This document shows, one piece after another, positions 23,172 to 30,523 of a stretch of 51,853 bases of DNA. The position numbers and the translations under genes were made by a program. Source of the stretch: Clostridiales bacterium (GTDB lineage Bacteria; Bacillota; Clostridia; Christensenellales; Borkfalkiaceae). Positions within the stretch are counted from its first letter, which is position 1; each line of letters begins with the position of its first letter. The stretch covers positions 1 through 51,853 of the forward strand of contig SVHG01000006.1 in assembly GCA_015055965.1 (NCBI GenBank). The letters are read 5' to 3'. The notes under the pieces were generated by a model that did no database searches, was not told the origin of the DNA, and worked only from the letters and a program-made list of their open reading frames with translations.

Positions 23172-23600
23172 TTAAAAAAGTTTCATTTTTTTAAAAATTT
23201 CTTGCATATCGTAATTTTCGTTTAATTTTAAATCACATTGCAAATTATCGTAAATACCGTGCTTGCTTTCCAGCATCTTTTCAACAGGTAACGGCAAATT
23301 TCCACGCATACGTTCTTTAAATCTTTGCTTAATCACGGAAAGCTCTGCTGTTAAAAGGATTTTAAAAGCGCCTTTAGGTAGCAGATTTAAATGCTCTTTT
23401 TCGGTAATAATATAAATTACGTTATCCCCCAAAAGCGCGTTGCTTAAAAGCTCTTTAAAGCTTTTTTCTGCCACGGCAGGATTTTTTTCTAGCCTTAAAT
23501 AATCCTTACCTGTGTATATTTTTGCGTTTAACCTTTCGTTAATTTTTTGTGCCAATGTAGATTTACCAACGCAGTTTTCGCCAATAATCGCAACCAACAT
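23172..23600 (-). CDS. P-loop nucleotide kinase-like protein
   Basis: 142 aa. The N terminus is M-L-V-A-I-I-G-E-N-C-V-G-K-S-T-L, a Walker A loop, followed by a shikimate/nucleoside-kinase-like pattern: A-K-I-Y-T-G-K-D-Y in the substrate region, I-L-L-T-A as a central strand, and F-K-E-R-M-R-G-N-L-P as a lid with arginines. It is shorter than most kinases (about 180 aa). The substrate is unknown. It starts 16 bases after the tag stop codon, so the two are probably co-transcribed. Confidence 0.7.
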   Translation of the reverse strand: MLVAIIGENCVGKSTLAQKINERLNAKIYTGKDYLRLEKNPAVAEKSFKELLSNALLGDNVIYIITEKEHLNLLPKGAFKILLTAELSVIKQRFKERMRGNLPLPVEKMLESKHGIYDNLQCDLKLNENYDMQEIFKKMKLF

Positions 23601-23616
23601 ATATTTTACCTATTAA

Positions 23617-24168
23617 TTAAATTTTCTTATATAAAAAACAGCCTTCGTCATGAGAATATATTAATCCGATTGCCTGCAAATAAGAATAAATTATGGTTGA
23701 GCCAACGAATTTCATTCCTCTTTTTTGTAAATCTTTAGAAATATTATCTGAAAGGCTGTTAGTCGTTTTCCCTATTTCATAAAGAATTTTATCGCCGGCA
23801 AAGCTTAATAAATAGTTATAAAAAGAGCCAAATTCTTGCGTAATATTTCTAAAAATCACGCTATTATTAATACTCGCTTTAATTTTTAATCTATTTCTTA
23901 TAATATCCTTATTGTTTAAAAGCTCGTTAATTTTTTGCTCGCCGTAATTACAAACTTGATTTACGTCAAAGTTATCGTAAGCAAGCCTAAAGGCTTCACG
24001 CTTATTAAGCACGCACTCCCAAGAAAGCCCCGCCTGAAAGCTTTCTAAAATAAGCATTTCATAAAGATATTGCTCGTTAAAATTAGGCACGCACCACTCT
24101 TTATCGTGATATTCAACGTATTTAGGATTTTTTAAATTACACCAAGAGCACCTCTTTTTTTCACTCAT
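23617..24168 (-). CDS. tag: DNA-3-methyladenine glycosylase I
   Basis: 183 aa, normal for Tag (about 187). R-C-S-W-C near the N terminus, Y-H-D-K-E-W, F-Q-A-G-L-S-W and the C-terminal S-H-D-E-G-C-F are the Tag signatures; the Cys and His residues bind zinc. Tag removes 3-methyladenine from alkylated DNA in base excision repair. It lies 36 bp downstream of an XRE-type regulator gene and upstream of a P-loop gene, all on the minus strand. Confidence 0.93.
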   Translation of the reverse strand: MSEKKRCSWCNLKNPKYVEYHDKEWCVPNFNEQYLYEMLILESFQAGLSWECVLNKREAFRLAYDNFDVNQVCNYGEQKINELLNNKDIIRNRLKIKASINNSVIFRNITQEFGSFYNYLLSFAGDKILYEIGKTTNSLSDNISKDLQKRGMKFVGSTIIYSYLQAIGLIYSHDEGCFLYKKI

Positions 24169-24204
24169 AAAACCTAACCCACAAAAACAAAAATATAAAT
24201 ATTT

Positions 24205-24864
24205 TTATCTTTTCTTATAAATAATTAGTTCGGGATTTTCTCCGTTTGCCTCATAAGAGCATATTAAAATAAAATCCATACCGGCAGCAACGCCAATACA
24301 TCTATCGCCAAGAGAGCCTTCTAGTTGACTACCCAGATAGGTCTTATCGTCATCAAGAAATTTTACCAGCCTTCCGTTGGGAAGTGTATATTCAATATTA
24401 ACAAACTCGCCCGGCAATACGTTCAAATTCTCTATTTGGGGCAAGCCTTCTATTTCTAAAAGGGCGTTAATTTCTTTTACTAGTCGCTTTTTAAACTCTT
24501 CAAACATTTCTCTTCCGCCAAGCTCAACGTAGCACTTCCAAACGTCAAGAGTATATTCCCCATCTGCGTAACACCATTTACAATATTCTTCGTTAAAATT
24601 ACCGTCCGCTTCCTTGCCAAGATCGCTATCGTTTAGCGGCATTCCACAGCATTTACAAACCAACTCTCTTGGCGAGCCAAGTAGAGTGTTAATAGATACG
24701 TCGAACAATTTAGAAAGTAGCTTAAGGGTATCTATATTAGGTATAGTTTCGCCCGTTTCCCACCTAGAAACGGCTTGCCTGGTTACGTATATTTTTTCTG
24801 CAAGCTCTTCCTGAGAAAGCCCTTTTTTTGTTCTTAGTTGATAAATTACCTCTTTAGTTTCCAT
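24205..24864 (-). CDS. XRE-family regulator with a zinc-ribbon domain
   Basis: 219 aa from the ATG at 24864, chosen for the AAGGTGGTGA site just upstream. Residues 1-60 are a Cro/cI helix-turn-helix (L-S-Q-E-E-L-A-E-K-I-Y-V-T-R-Q-A-V-S-R-W-E-T-G). Residues about 72-105 carry C-K-C-C-G-M-P and E-Y-C-K-W-C, a four-cysteine zinc ribbon of the type often fused to such HTH domains. The rest is a mixed alpha/beta domain with no family I recognise. It may regulate the tag operon that follows. Confidence 0.85.
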   Translation of the reverse strand: METKEVIYQLRTKKGLSQEELAEKIYVTRQAVSRWETGETIPNIDTLKLLSKLFDVSINTLLGSPRELVCKCCGMPLNDSDLGKEADGNFNEEYCKWCYADGEYTLDVWKCYVELGGREMFEEFKKRLVKEINALLEIEGLPQIENLNVLPGEFVNIEYTLPNGRLVKFLDDDKTYLGSQLEGSLGDRCIGVAAGMDFILICSYEANGENPELIIYKKR

Positions 24865-24893
24865 AAAAATCACCACCTTTTAATAGTGACTAC

Positions 24894-24922
24894 ATTGTAC
24901 CACAGAATACTTCAACTTACAA
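24894..24922 (-). promoter_or_regulatory. Promoter of the XRE-tag operon
   Basis: Minus-strand TTGTAA (24922-24917) and TACAAT (24899-24894), 17 bp apart, about 30 bp upstream of the start codon. Confidence 0.55.
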
Positions 24923-25016
24923 GCAACCTGCCGTTGCTACCCTTATACGGCGCATTTAAAGCACAATGCCCTAATTTTCTTAAAACGCACCAAAAAGTTA
25001 TAAATATAATAGCAAA

Positions 25017-25046
25017 AAGTGCTGTTAATCGACTTATAGGCGCACT
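25017..25046 (-). repeat. Dispersed quasi-palindromic element, copy e
   Basis: On the minus strand CCTATAAGTCGATTAACAGC followed by ACTTTTT, about 110 bp past the end of the aldo/keto reductase gene. The remainder of 24923-25153 is AT-rich with nothing recognisable. Confidence 0.7.
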
Positions 25047-25153
25047 TTTAAAAAATAAGCTTCCTTTAAATACCGTTTACCCATTAAACTAACCAACAGC
25101 TTCTTTTTCTTGATTTTGCGGTATAAATTACCCTATTAAGGTTAGCGTTAAAG

Positions 25154-26257
25154 CTATTTATTAAAGTATTTTGCAATTTCTATCATTCTGCTTTCTTGCT
25201 TTACGGCAAACGGGCAACGGCTTTCACAATGCCCACAATGCAAGCAGGAATTTGCGTTTTTAGAAAGTTTGGTATAGTGATTTACAGCTAAGTGATCACC
25301 CGCCAAAGCCAAATCGTAATACTTATTTACAAGCCCGATATCAATACCTGCCGGGCATGGTTGGCAGTGATTACAGTACACACAAGTACCGGTAACGGTA
25401 TCTGCTGTAAAGCTTGCTATAACCGAATAGTCCTTTTCTTCGTCAGTTGCGGTGAGGAATTTTAAAAGTGTATCTAGATGCTCCATAGTTTGAACGCCGG
25501 GAACTGCAGTTAACACGCCGGGGCGATCAATTGCGTATTGCAAGCATTGATTATGCGTAAGAGCAACGCCAAAGGGTGAATGCTCCTTTGATAAAAGCTG
25601 ACCTGCGAAAAAGGGCTTCATAACGGAAATACCAACACCTTCCTTTTCACAACGGCAAAAGAGTTCAAATCTTTCGTTAATAGAGCCTATACCGTACTCG
25701 TCACCCTTCTCAAAATCGTAAGCGGGATTGATTGAAAACATCATCATATCAACAAGCCCCGTATCAAGAATACGGTTTGCAACGCTTGGCGTATGCGAAG
25801 AAAAGCCTATATAGCGAACGATTCCTTTAGCCTTTAACTCCTTTAAATAATCTAAAACGCCAATTTCGCAAAGCTTATCAAAATCCTCGTTGTCATCTAC
25901 ACAATGAAGAAATCCAAAATCAACGTAATCAGTACCGAGTTGTTCAAGCTCCCAAAGAAAGGTCTTTTTTATAACGTCAAAATCGCGACACCAGCCGTAC
26001 TCCCCTTTTTCATCATACACCGCGCCAAAATGCACCTGCAAAAACACCTTATCTCTGCAATCTTTTATAGCCCTGCCGATAGGCGCGTAAGAAGCCCCTG
26101 CCGTGCATAGATCAAAAAAATTAATGCCGTTAGCTATTGCCTTGCGTATAATTGCATCTATTTCTTCAACCGGGGTTTGACCTATACCCCCCATACCAAG
26201 CCCAAGCACGCTAAATTTTTCATTGTGTTTGCCGTGGGGCAATCTTCTATATTCCAT
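25154..26257 (-). CDS. Aldo/keto reductase with C-terminal 4Fe-4S domain
   Basis: 367 aa. The N-terminal 280 residues form the AKR barrel: N-F-F-D-L at the catalytic Asp, R-Y-I-G-F-S-S-H-T, and A-V-P-G-V-Q-T for cofactor binding. The C terminus has two cysteine clusters, C-V-Y-C-N-H-C-Q-P-C-P (about 289) and C-L-H-C-G-H-C-E-S-R-C-P (about 338), giving two 4Fe-4S sites. Such proteins are common in strict anaerobes and reduce carbonyls with electrons passed through the clusters; the substrate is unknown. It stands 43 bp downstream of an acetyltransferase gene on the same strand. Confidence 0.92.
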   Translation of the reverse strand: MEYRRLPHGKHNEKFSVLGLGMGGIGQTPVEEIDAIIRKAIANGINFFDLCTAGASYAPIGRAIKDCRDKVFLQVHFGAVYDEKGEYGWCRDFDVIKKTFLWELEQLGTDYVDFGFLHCVDDNEDFDKLCEIGVLDYLKELKAKGIVRYIGFSSHTPSVANRILDTGLVDMMMFSINPAYDFEKGDEYGIGSINERFELFCRCEKEGVGISVMKPFFAGQLLSKEHSPFGVALTHNQCLQYAIDRPGVLTAVPGVQTMEHLDTLLKFLTATDEEKDYSVIASFTADTVTGTCVYCNHCQPCPAGIDIGLVNKYYDLALAGDHLAVNHYTKLSKNANSCLHCGHCESRCPFAVKQESRMIEIAKYFNK

Positions 26258-26299
26258 ATTTCACCTATACTTTTTATTTATCTACCTAATAATTAGAAT

Positions 26300-26794
26300 T
26301 TACAACTCAAATATTAAATCGTCGCCGTCCTTTTCAGCTAATTGTTTAAACCCTAAAAGGCGGTATAACGCTTGCGCTTTCTTATTAGCCACTTCAGTTG
26401 CCAGCTTAATTGGCATTTTGGGGTTTGCAGATTTCAAAATGGAAACAGCCAACTGCGCAGAAGCTTTTCCGTAGCCCCTTCCCTGATGATTTTTATCAAT
26501 AAAAAAACTCCAAGAATAGCCCTTCTTATTTGGTAGCCACGTGTAAAAATTTATAAAACCTATGGGAAGGTTTTCCGAATTATATATAACGCAAGGGTAA
26601 TTATCTTCCTTAAACAAATAAGCCCTGCCAATGGAAAACCAAAATGGGTTAACAAATTGCTTTTGGCTTTCTGTTATTTCACACTCAAACCCTGCGTAAA
26701 TCAATTGCTCTTCCGTTAAAAGCGGTTTGATTTTTACGTATTGATTTTGCCAGCCATTATCTGCAAGCTTTTGCAAGTCCTCACGCAAACACAT
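26300..26794 (-). CDS. GNAT family N-acetyltransferase
   Basis: 164 aa. The acetyl-CoA loop is N-H-Q-G-R-G-Y-G-K-A-S-A (about residues 101-112), and A-N-K-K-A-Q-A-L-Y-R-L-L-G-F-K is the classic GNAT motif B. G-F-I-N-F-Y-T-W supplies the preceding beta strand. The substrate is unknown. It is probably the first gene of a short operon with the aldo/keto reductase. Confidence 0.85.
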   Translation of the reverse strand: MCLREDLQKLADNGWQNQYVKIKPLLTEEQLIYAGFECEITESQKQFVNPFWFSIGRAYLFKEDNYPCVIYNSENLPIGFINFYTWLPNKKGYSWSFFIDKNHQGRGYGKASAQLAVSILKSANPKMPIKLATEVANKKAQALYRLLGFKQLAEKDGDDLIFEL

Positions 26795-26882
26795 AATTCT
26801 TCCCCTAATAAATTCAAGTTATTACAGCCTAATTATAGCACAATCCTTACGCAAAGTAAATACCTTAATTTATTTTAAATAA

Positions 26883-26937
26883 AAAAAGGTGCTTTCACGC
26901 ACCTTTTTAAAAAATTACAAACGCTTGTTTTACAAGC
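26883..26937 (-). terminator. Terminator region of the potassium-uptake operon
   Basis: AAAAAGGTGC pairs with GCACCTTTTT (26883-26908). Next to it is a second perfect hairpin, GCTTGT-TTT-ACAAGC (26923-26937). Both lie downstream of ktrA on the minus strand. 26938-27085 is AT-rich with nothing else seen. Confidence 0.75.
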
Positions 26938-27085
26938 ATAATTTTATTTTTTTAATTAGTTTATTTTATCCTTACTCCAAAACCGCAAAGCCTATAACGT
27001 AGTAACGAAAAATTTAAAATTAAAAGGCAATTTAAGTCCCAAAAGAGTATAAAACACAAAATCTTCAAACCAAAAGCGTTATGAC

Positions 27086-27736
27086 CTACTTTAATTTTTT
27101 AAGCTTTGCCGTATTCGCAACAACAATTAATGAGCTTTCTGCATCAAGCGCCTGCTCCGGATTAATATTTACGTTCACCGCTTCGCCTTTCTTGATAGCA
27201 ACGATATTGAAGCCGTATTTTTTACGCAAATCAAGTTCTATTAAATTTTTACCGCGCCATTCCTCTTTTACGTCAATTTCAACGATTGAAAGGTCTTTAG
27301 ATAGGGCAATCATATCAATAAATCCCGAACTAAGCAGATTCTTTGCAAGGCGTATACCGGACTCATTTTCCGGGAAAACCACCTGATCCGCACCTACGCG
27401 ACTCAATATTTTTTGTTGCATCTCATTGGCGCACTTTGCAATAACGGTCTTAACACCAGCCTCCTTACAGAGAGTAACCGCCATTACGCTTGCTTCAAAA
27501 TTGTTTGCCATGCAAATAATAACCGTATCAATGCTACCAATATCAAGACGGGATATAACCTCCGGATCGGTAACGTCAGCACACTTACAAACAGGCAAAT
27601 ATGCGGCTACGTCGTTAACAAGCCCTTCATCAGCATCCACGGCAATAACCTCTTTACCGTTTTCCACAAGCTCTTTTGCTACGGCTATACCGTATCTTCC
27701 AAGTCCAAATACTGCGTACGTTTTCTTTTTTTTCAT
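27086..27736 (-). CDS. ktrA: Potassium uptake regulatory subunit (KtrA/TrkA, RCK)
   Basis: 216 aa. The N-terminal RCK Rossmann domain has V-F-G-L-G-R-Y-G (residues about 9-16) and V-I-A-V-D-A-D as the acidic ribose-binding end. The C-terminal RCK_C domain runs from about 135 (I-V-E-I-D-V-K-E-E-W-R-G-K-N-L). This is the single-unit form of Ktr systems. It forms a cytoplasmic ring that binds nucleotide and gates the membrane subunit encoded just upstream. The 11-bp gap to ktrB marks one operon. RCK_C domains of this group often bind c-di-AMP, not testable here. Confidence 0.92.
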   Translation of the reverse strand: MKKKKTYAVFGLGRYGIAVAKELVENGKEVIAVDADEGLVNDVAAYLPVCKCADVTDPEVISRLDIGSIDTVIICMANNFEASVMAVTLCKEAGVKTVIAKCANEMQQKILSRVGADQVVFPENESGIRLAKNLLSSGFIDMIALSKDLSIVEIDVKEEWRGKNLIELDLRKKYGFNIVAIKKGEAVNVNINPEQALDAESSLIVVANTAKLKKLK

Positions 27737-27747
27737 AAATTTTCTCC

Positions 27748-29109
27748 TTATCCTATACTGATATCTTCCGTCGGCTCTGAAATAACGTTTTGGCTTTCGT
27801 TCTTACTACCAATCGCCACAGCTAACGAAATAGGTCCAACTCTTCCTAAATACATCGTTACTATGATAATCAACTTACCGAACTCGTTAAGCGTTGACGT
27901 TAAATTTCTTGAAAGGCCAACGGTTGCCGTTGCACTAACCGTTTCATAAACTGCATCAATTGCCGATACGCTATTTGTTGCCATCAGTAATACGGTTGAT
28001 GCAGTGCAAATTGTAAGAAAGGCTACAACCACCGCAACCGCCTTTTTTATAGATTCTTCGGAAATACGGCGACCAAATAAAGTTGCGCTCTTTTTATTTC
28101 TAATAGTAGCAAACGCCGAGCAAACAAGAATAGCAAACGTTACCGTTTTAATACCACCTGCCGTTCCCACGGGTGAACCACCGATTATCATCAAAATAAT
28201 AGAAATAGTTGCGGAAGAATTCGTTAAATTCTCTTGTGGAATAGAGGCAAAGCCCGCCGTTCTTGTGGTTATCGATTGAAAAAAAGATACTTGAATTTTA
28301 TCGAATAAAGACAAACCTCCAATAGTTAACGGGTTTGCATATTCAAAAATAAATATAAAGATTGCTCCAACAAAAATAAGTCCTGCCGTAACGGTAATTG
28401 CAATTTTTGAATGCAACGTTAAATGCTTAAATACCTTGATGCTCTTTCCTGCTCTACTCTTCATTACGCGAAGCACGTCCCACCACACGATATAGCCAAG
28501 ACCGCCAAGAATAATAAGCACCGAGGTAACTGCGTTAATTAATGGGTTTGTAGCATAATCACAAAGGCTGTTTTCTGCAAAAATATCAATTCCCGCATTG
28601 CAAAAGGCTGAAACAGAATTAAAAATAGATATCCAAATTCCCCTTGCTCCAAACTCAGGAATGAATACGATCATATACAAAATTGCACCTATTCCTTCGA
28701 TTACAATCGTACCAAACAACACTTTTTTAACAAATTTAGAAAGCCCTGACATGCTGTTGAGATTAAATGCGTCTTGAATAAGCAATCTATCCCCAATCCC
28801 CATTTTTTTATTTAAAAGAATCATCAATCCAGACATAACGGTTATAACACCAAGTCCGCCTATCTGTATTAGAAGCAATATTACGATCTGCCCAAACACA
28901 CTCCACGTAGATACCGTGGGTAAAGTAACAAGCCCCGTTACGCAAGTTGAGGTGGTTGCTGTAAAGAGCGCGTCAAGATATGGCACGGCATCACCGCTTG
29001 CCGAGCTAATCGGTAAGGCTAAAAGCACACTTCCTATAAGAATAACCGCTAAGAAGCTAAGCAATATTATCTGTGTGGTTGAAAGCATGAATTTCTTTTT
29101 TCTAACCAT
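27748..29109 (-). CDS. ktrB: Potassium uptake membrane subunit (KtrB/TrkH family)
   Basis: 453 aa from the ATG at 29109, preferred over an upstream in-frame ATG because AAGGAAAA precedes it. About ten membrane segments arranged as four M1-P-M2 repeats with selectivity loops: T-S-T-C-V-T-G-L, S-A-F-C-N-A-G-I, T-T-R-T-A-G-F and S-A-T-A-T-V-G-L. Repeats two and three keep the conserved pore glycine. I-G-G-S-P-V-G-T-A-G-G-I-K is the TrkH/KtrB signature. It conducts K+ (often with Na+) into the cell and works with the RCK protein encoded next. Confidence 0.93.
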   Translation of the reverse strand: MVRKKKFMLSTTQIILLSFLAVILIGSVLLALPISSASGDAVPYLDALFTATTSTCVTGLVTLPTVSTWSVFGQIVILLLIQIGGLGVITVMSGLMILLNKKMGIGDRLLIQDAFNLNSMSGLSKFVKKVLFGTIVIEGIGAILYMIVFIPEFGARGIWISIFNSVSAFCNAGIDIFAENSLCDYATNPLINAVTSVLIILGGLGYIVWWDVLRVMKSRAGKSIKVFKHLTLHSKIAITVTAGLIFVGAIFIFIFEYANPLTIGGLSLFDKIQVSFFQSITTRTAGFASIPQENLTNSSATISIILMIIGGSPVGTAGGIKTVTFAILVCSAFATIRNKKSATLFGRRISEESIKKAVAVVVAFLTICTASTVLLMATNSVSAIDAVYETVSATATVGLSRNLTSTLNEFGKLIIIVTMYLGRVGPISLAVAIGSKNESQNVISEPTEDISIG

Positions 29110-29132
29110 AAAATTTTCCTTAAAAATGCATA

Positions 29133-29168
29133 AAGGAACCAACGTCCTCTGCAGTCAGCTAGTTCCCT
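29133..29168 (-). promoter_or_regulatory. Leader hairpin of the ktrB transcript
   Basis: In the minus-strand leader AGGGAACTAGC pairs with GTTGGTTCCTT over 11 bp with three G-U pairs. It lies between the promoter and the ribosome binding site. I do not recognise it as a known riboswitch. Confidence 0.4.
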
Positions 29169-29187
29169 AATAGTTATTACCATTACA

Positions 29188-29216
29188 ATTATATCACTTT
29201 TTATAGTTCGTGTCAA
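29188..29216 (-). promoter_or_regulatory. Consensus promoter of the ktrB-ktrA operon
   Basis: Minus-strand TTGACA (29216-29211) and TATAAT (29193-29188) are exactly 17 bp apart. The upstream stretch to 29394 is AT-rich with nothing else recognised. Confidence 0.85.
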
Positions 29217-29394
29217 TATTTTTGAACCCACATACTATCTAAATAAAATTATAGACTACTTTGCATTTGCTTTATTACCTTACAAAATTTACTCGTAAAT
29301 CATCCATTATATTTTTTTGTTTTTTTCAATGCATACGAATTTTAAGTTCTAATCAAAAAAAGCCCCATGCCTTTTTTTCCTAAATACTAAACTA

Positions 29395-30243
29395 TTAATA
29401 GTTTTCCCGATACTGTCGGGGGGTTATGCCAAGCACTTTCTTAAATGCGTAATTAATATTTTTTTCGTTTTCAAAACCAACTAAAATAGCAATTTCGTTT
29501 ACTGGCTTGCCTGTTTGAACAAGCAAGGTTTTTGCATTTTCTACCCTTAATTTCATTAAGTACTGCTTTGGCGAAACCCCCACTTCTTGATGAAATTTTC
29601 TGATAAAAAAGTATTTTGAAGAAAAAACACTTTTACAAATATCGTCAACCGTGATTTGTGACGTATAATTAGTGTTGATAAACAAAAGTGCTTTTCTAAT
29701 AATTTCAGATTTTTCAAGCGGTTTAGAATTTTTTAATATTTGCATTAAAACGGCGTAAATTTCGGCAGATATTTCGCAGTGATCGATTTCGCTTCCCGTA
29801 TAAATGTCATAAATGTGCATAATGCGTTCCATTATCTTTTCACCTTCAAAGGTTTCGAAAAAATATCCCTTTTCGCTACTTGCAACGGTTTTGTAAATAT
29901 CGCTTGTATCCGAACCGTAAACGTGCATAAAATATATTTCCCAGTGTCCTTTTAGAACCTTTATTACACGCTTGTTTGCAAGATTTAAAAAAATTAAGCT
30001 TCCCGCTTTAAGTACGGTTTCTTCCCCTTCGTATTCAAGCATTGCTTCACCGCTTTTAGTATAGGCAATTAAATACAGAGTGCCGTTTTCGGTTTTGTGA
30101 TAATACCCCTGTTCGTTATATTCATACCCAACGCATCTTGCTTGATAGATGCATTTTTTATTATCATCTCGCACGGTGTCTAAAATTAATTTTGATTTAC
30201 TTGTTCTTGTTTTTTTAAATTCTGCTTTTAAAATTTTTTCCAT
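29395..30243 (-). CDS. AraC family transcriptional regulator 2
   Basis: 282 aa from the ATG at 30243, which gives the same length and N terminus (M-E-K-I-x-K-x-E-F) as the paralogue at 18295. The cupin-like sensor (G-Y-E-Y-N-E-Q-G-Y-Y-H, L-E-Y-E-G-E-E, G-H-W-E-I-Y-F-M-H-V-Y-G) is followed by the AraC domain (D-D-I-C-K-S-V-F-S-S-K-Y-F-F-I-R-K-F-H, then G-F-E-N-E-K-N-I-N-Y-A-F-K). It is divergent from the 1486-aa SGNH lipoprotein gene, and the gap carries the same direct-repeat operator as the other pair. Likely a ligand-responsive activator of that gene. Confidence 0.92.
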   Translation of the reverse strand: MEKILKAEFKKTRTSKSKLILDTVRDDNKKCIYQARCVGYEYNEQGYYHKTENGTLYLIAYTKSGEAMLEYEGEETVLKAGSLIFLNLANKRVIKVLKGHWEIYFMHVYGSDTSDIYKTVASSEKGYFFETFEGEKIMERIMHIYDIYTGSEIDHCEISAEIYAVLMQILKNSKPLEKSEIIRKALLFINTNYTSQITVDDICKSVFSSKYFFIRKFHQEVGVSPKQYLMKLRVENAKTLLVQTGKPVNEIAILVGFENEKNINYAFKKVLGITPRQYRENY

Positions 30244-30257
30244 AAGCACTCTCGCAA

Positions 30258-30289
30258 GCAATTTTTAGGTTATCATAAAGCAGTTTTTT
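30258..30289 (-). promoter_or_regulatory. Candidate AraC operator, second copy
   Basis: On the minus strand AAAAAACTGC and AAAAATTGC are direct repeats with TGC to TGC of 22 bp, as at 18250-18280. They lie directly upstream of the -35 box of the divergent lipoprotein gene. Confidence 0.65.
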
Positions 30290-30292
30290 GCC

Positions 30293-30321
30293 TTGACAGG
30301 TATTAACTGCAATGTTATAAT
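30293..30321 (+). promoter_or_regulatory. Consensus promoter of the 1486-aa lipoprotein gene
   Basis: TTGACA (30293-30298) and TATAAT (30316-30321), 17 bp apart, with AATGTTATAATA shared with the paralogous promoter. The leader to the ATG is about 195 bases. Confidence 0.85.
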
Positions 30322-30460
30322 AGTGTTATGATACCATAATAATACAACTTTGTAAATTAAAATGCTAATTTTTTGTAAAAAAATGTGTTTTTTTGTAGCA
30401 TTCTCATAATGCTGAAAATTTTTGCAAAGTAAAAATTATTAAATATTGCTTTAAAAATTT

Positions 30461-30497
30461 TCGCTAAAAATTCAAAAATTGTATGAGTTTTTAGCGA
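30461..30497 (+). promoter_or_regulatory. Leader hairpin before the 1486-aa lipoprotein gene
   Basis: TCGCTAAAAA pairs perfectly with TTTTTAGCGA around a 17-base loop, about 30 bases upstream of the ATG. AGGAGG follows. Upstream, the leader also holds the conserved segment 30336-30362 and an ATGCTA/TAGCAT inverted repeat. Confidence 0.4.
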
Positions 30498-30523
30498 TTT
30501 TATAAATTATAAGGAGGAATTTT

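Noticed and set aside
29110-29220. c-di-AMP (ydaO-type) riboswitch upstream of ktrB
   Set aside because: The leader is only about 70 bases and shows a single hairpin, too short for that aptamer.
29229-29245. ACTATCTAAA resembling the complement of one CRISPR repeat end, as a possible tracrRNA anti-repeat
   Set aside because: Only about ten bases match, it is far from the array, and the orientation evidence puts the crRNA pairing half at the other end of the repeat.
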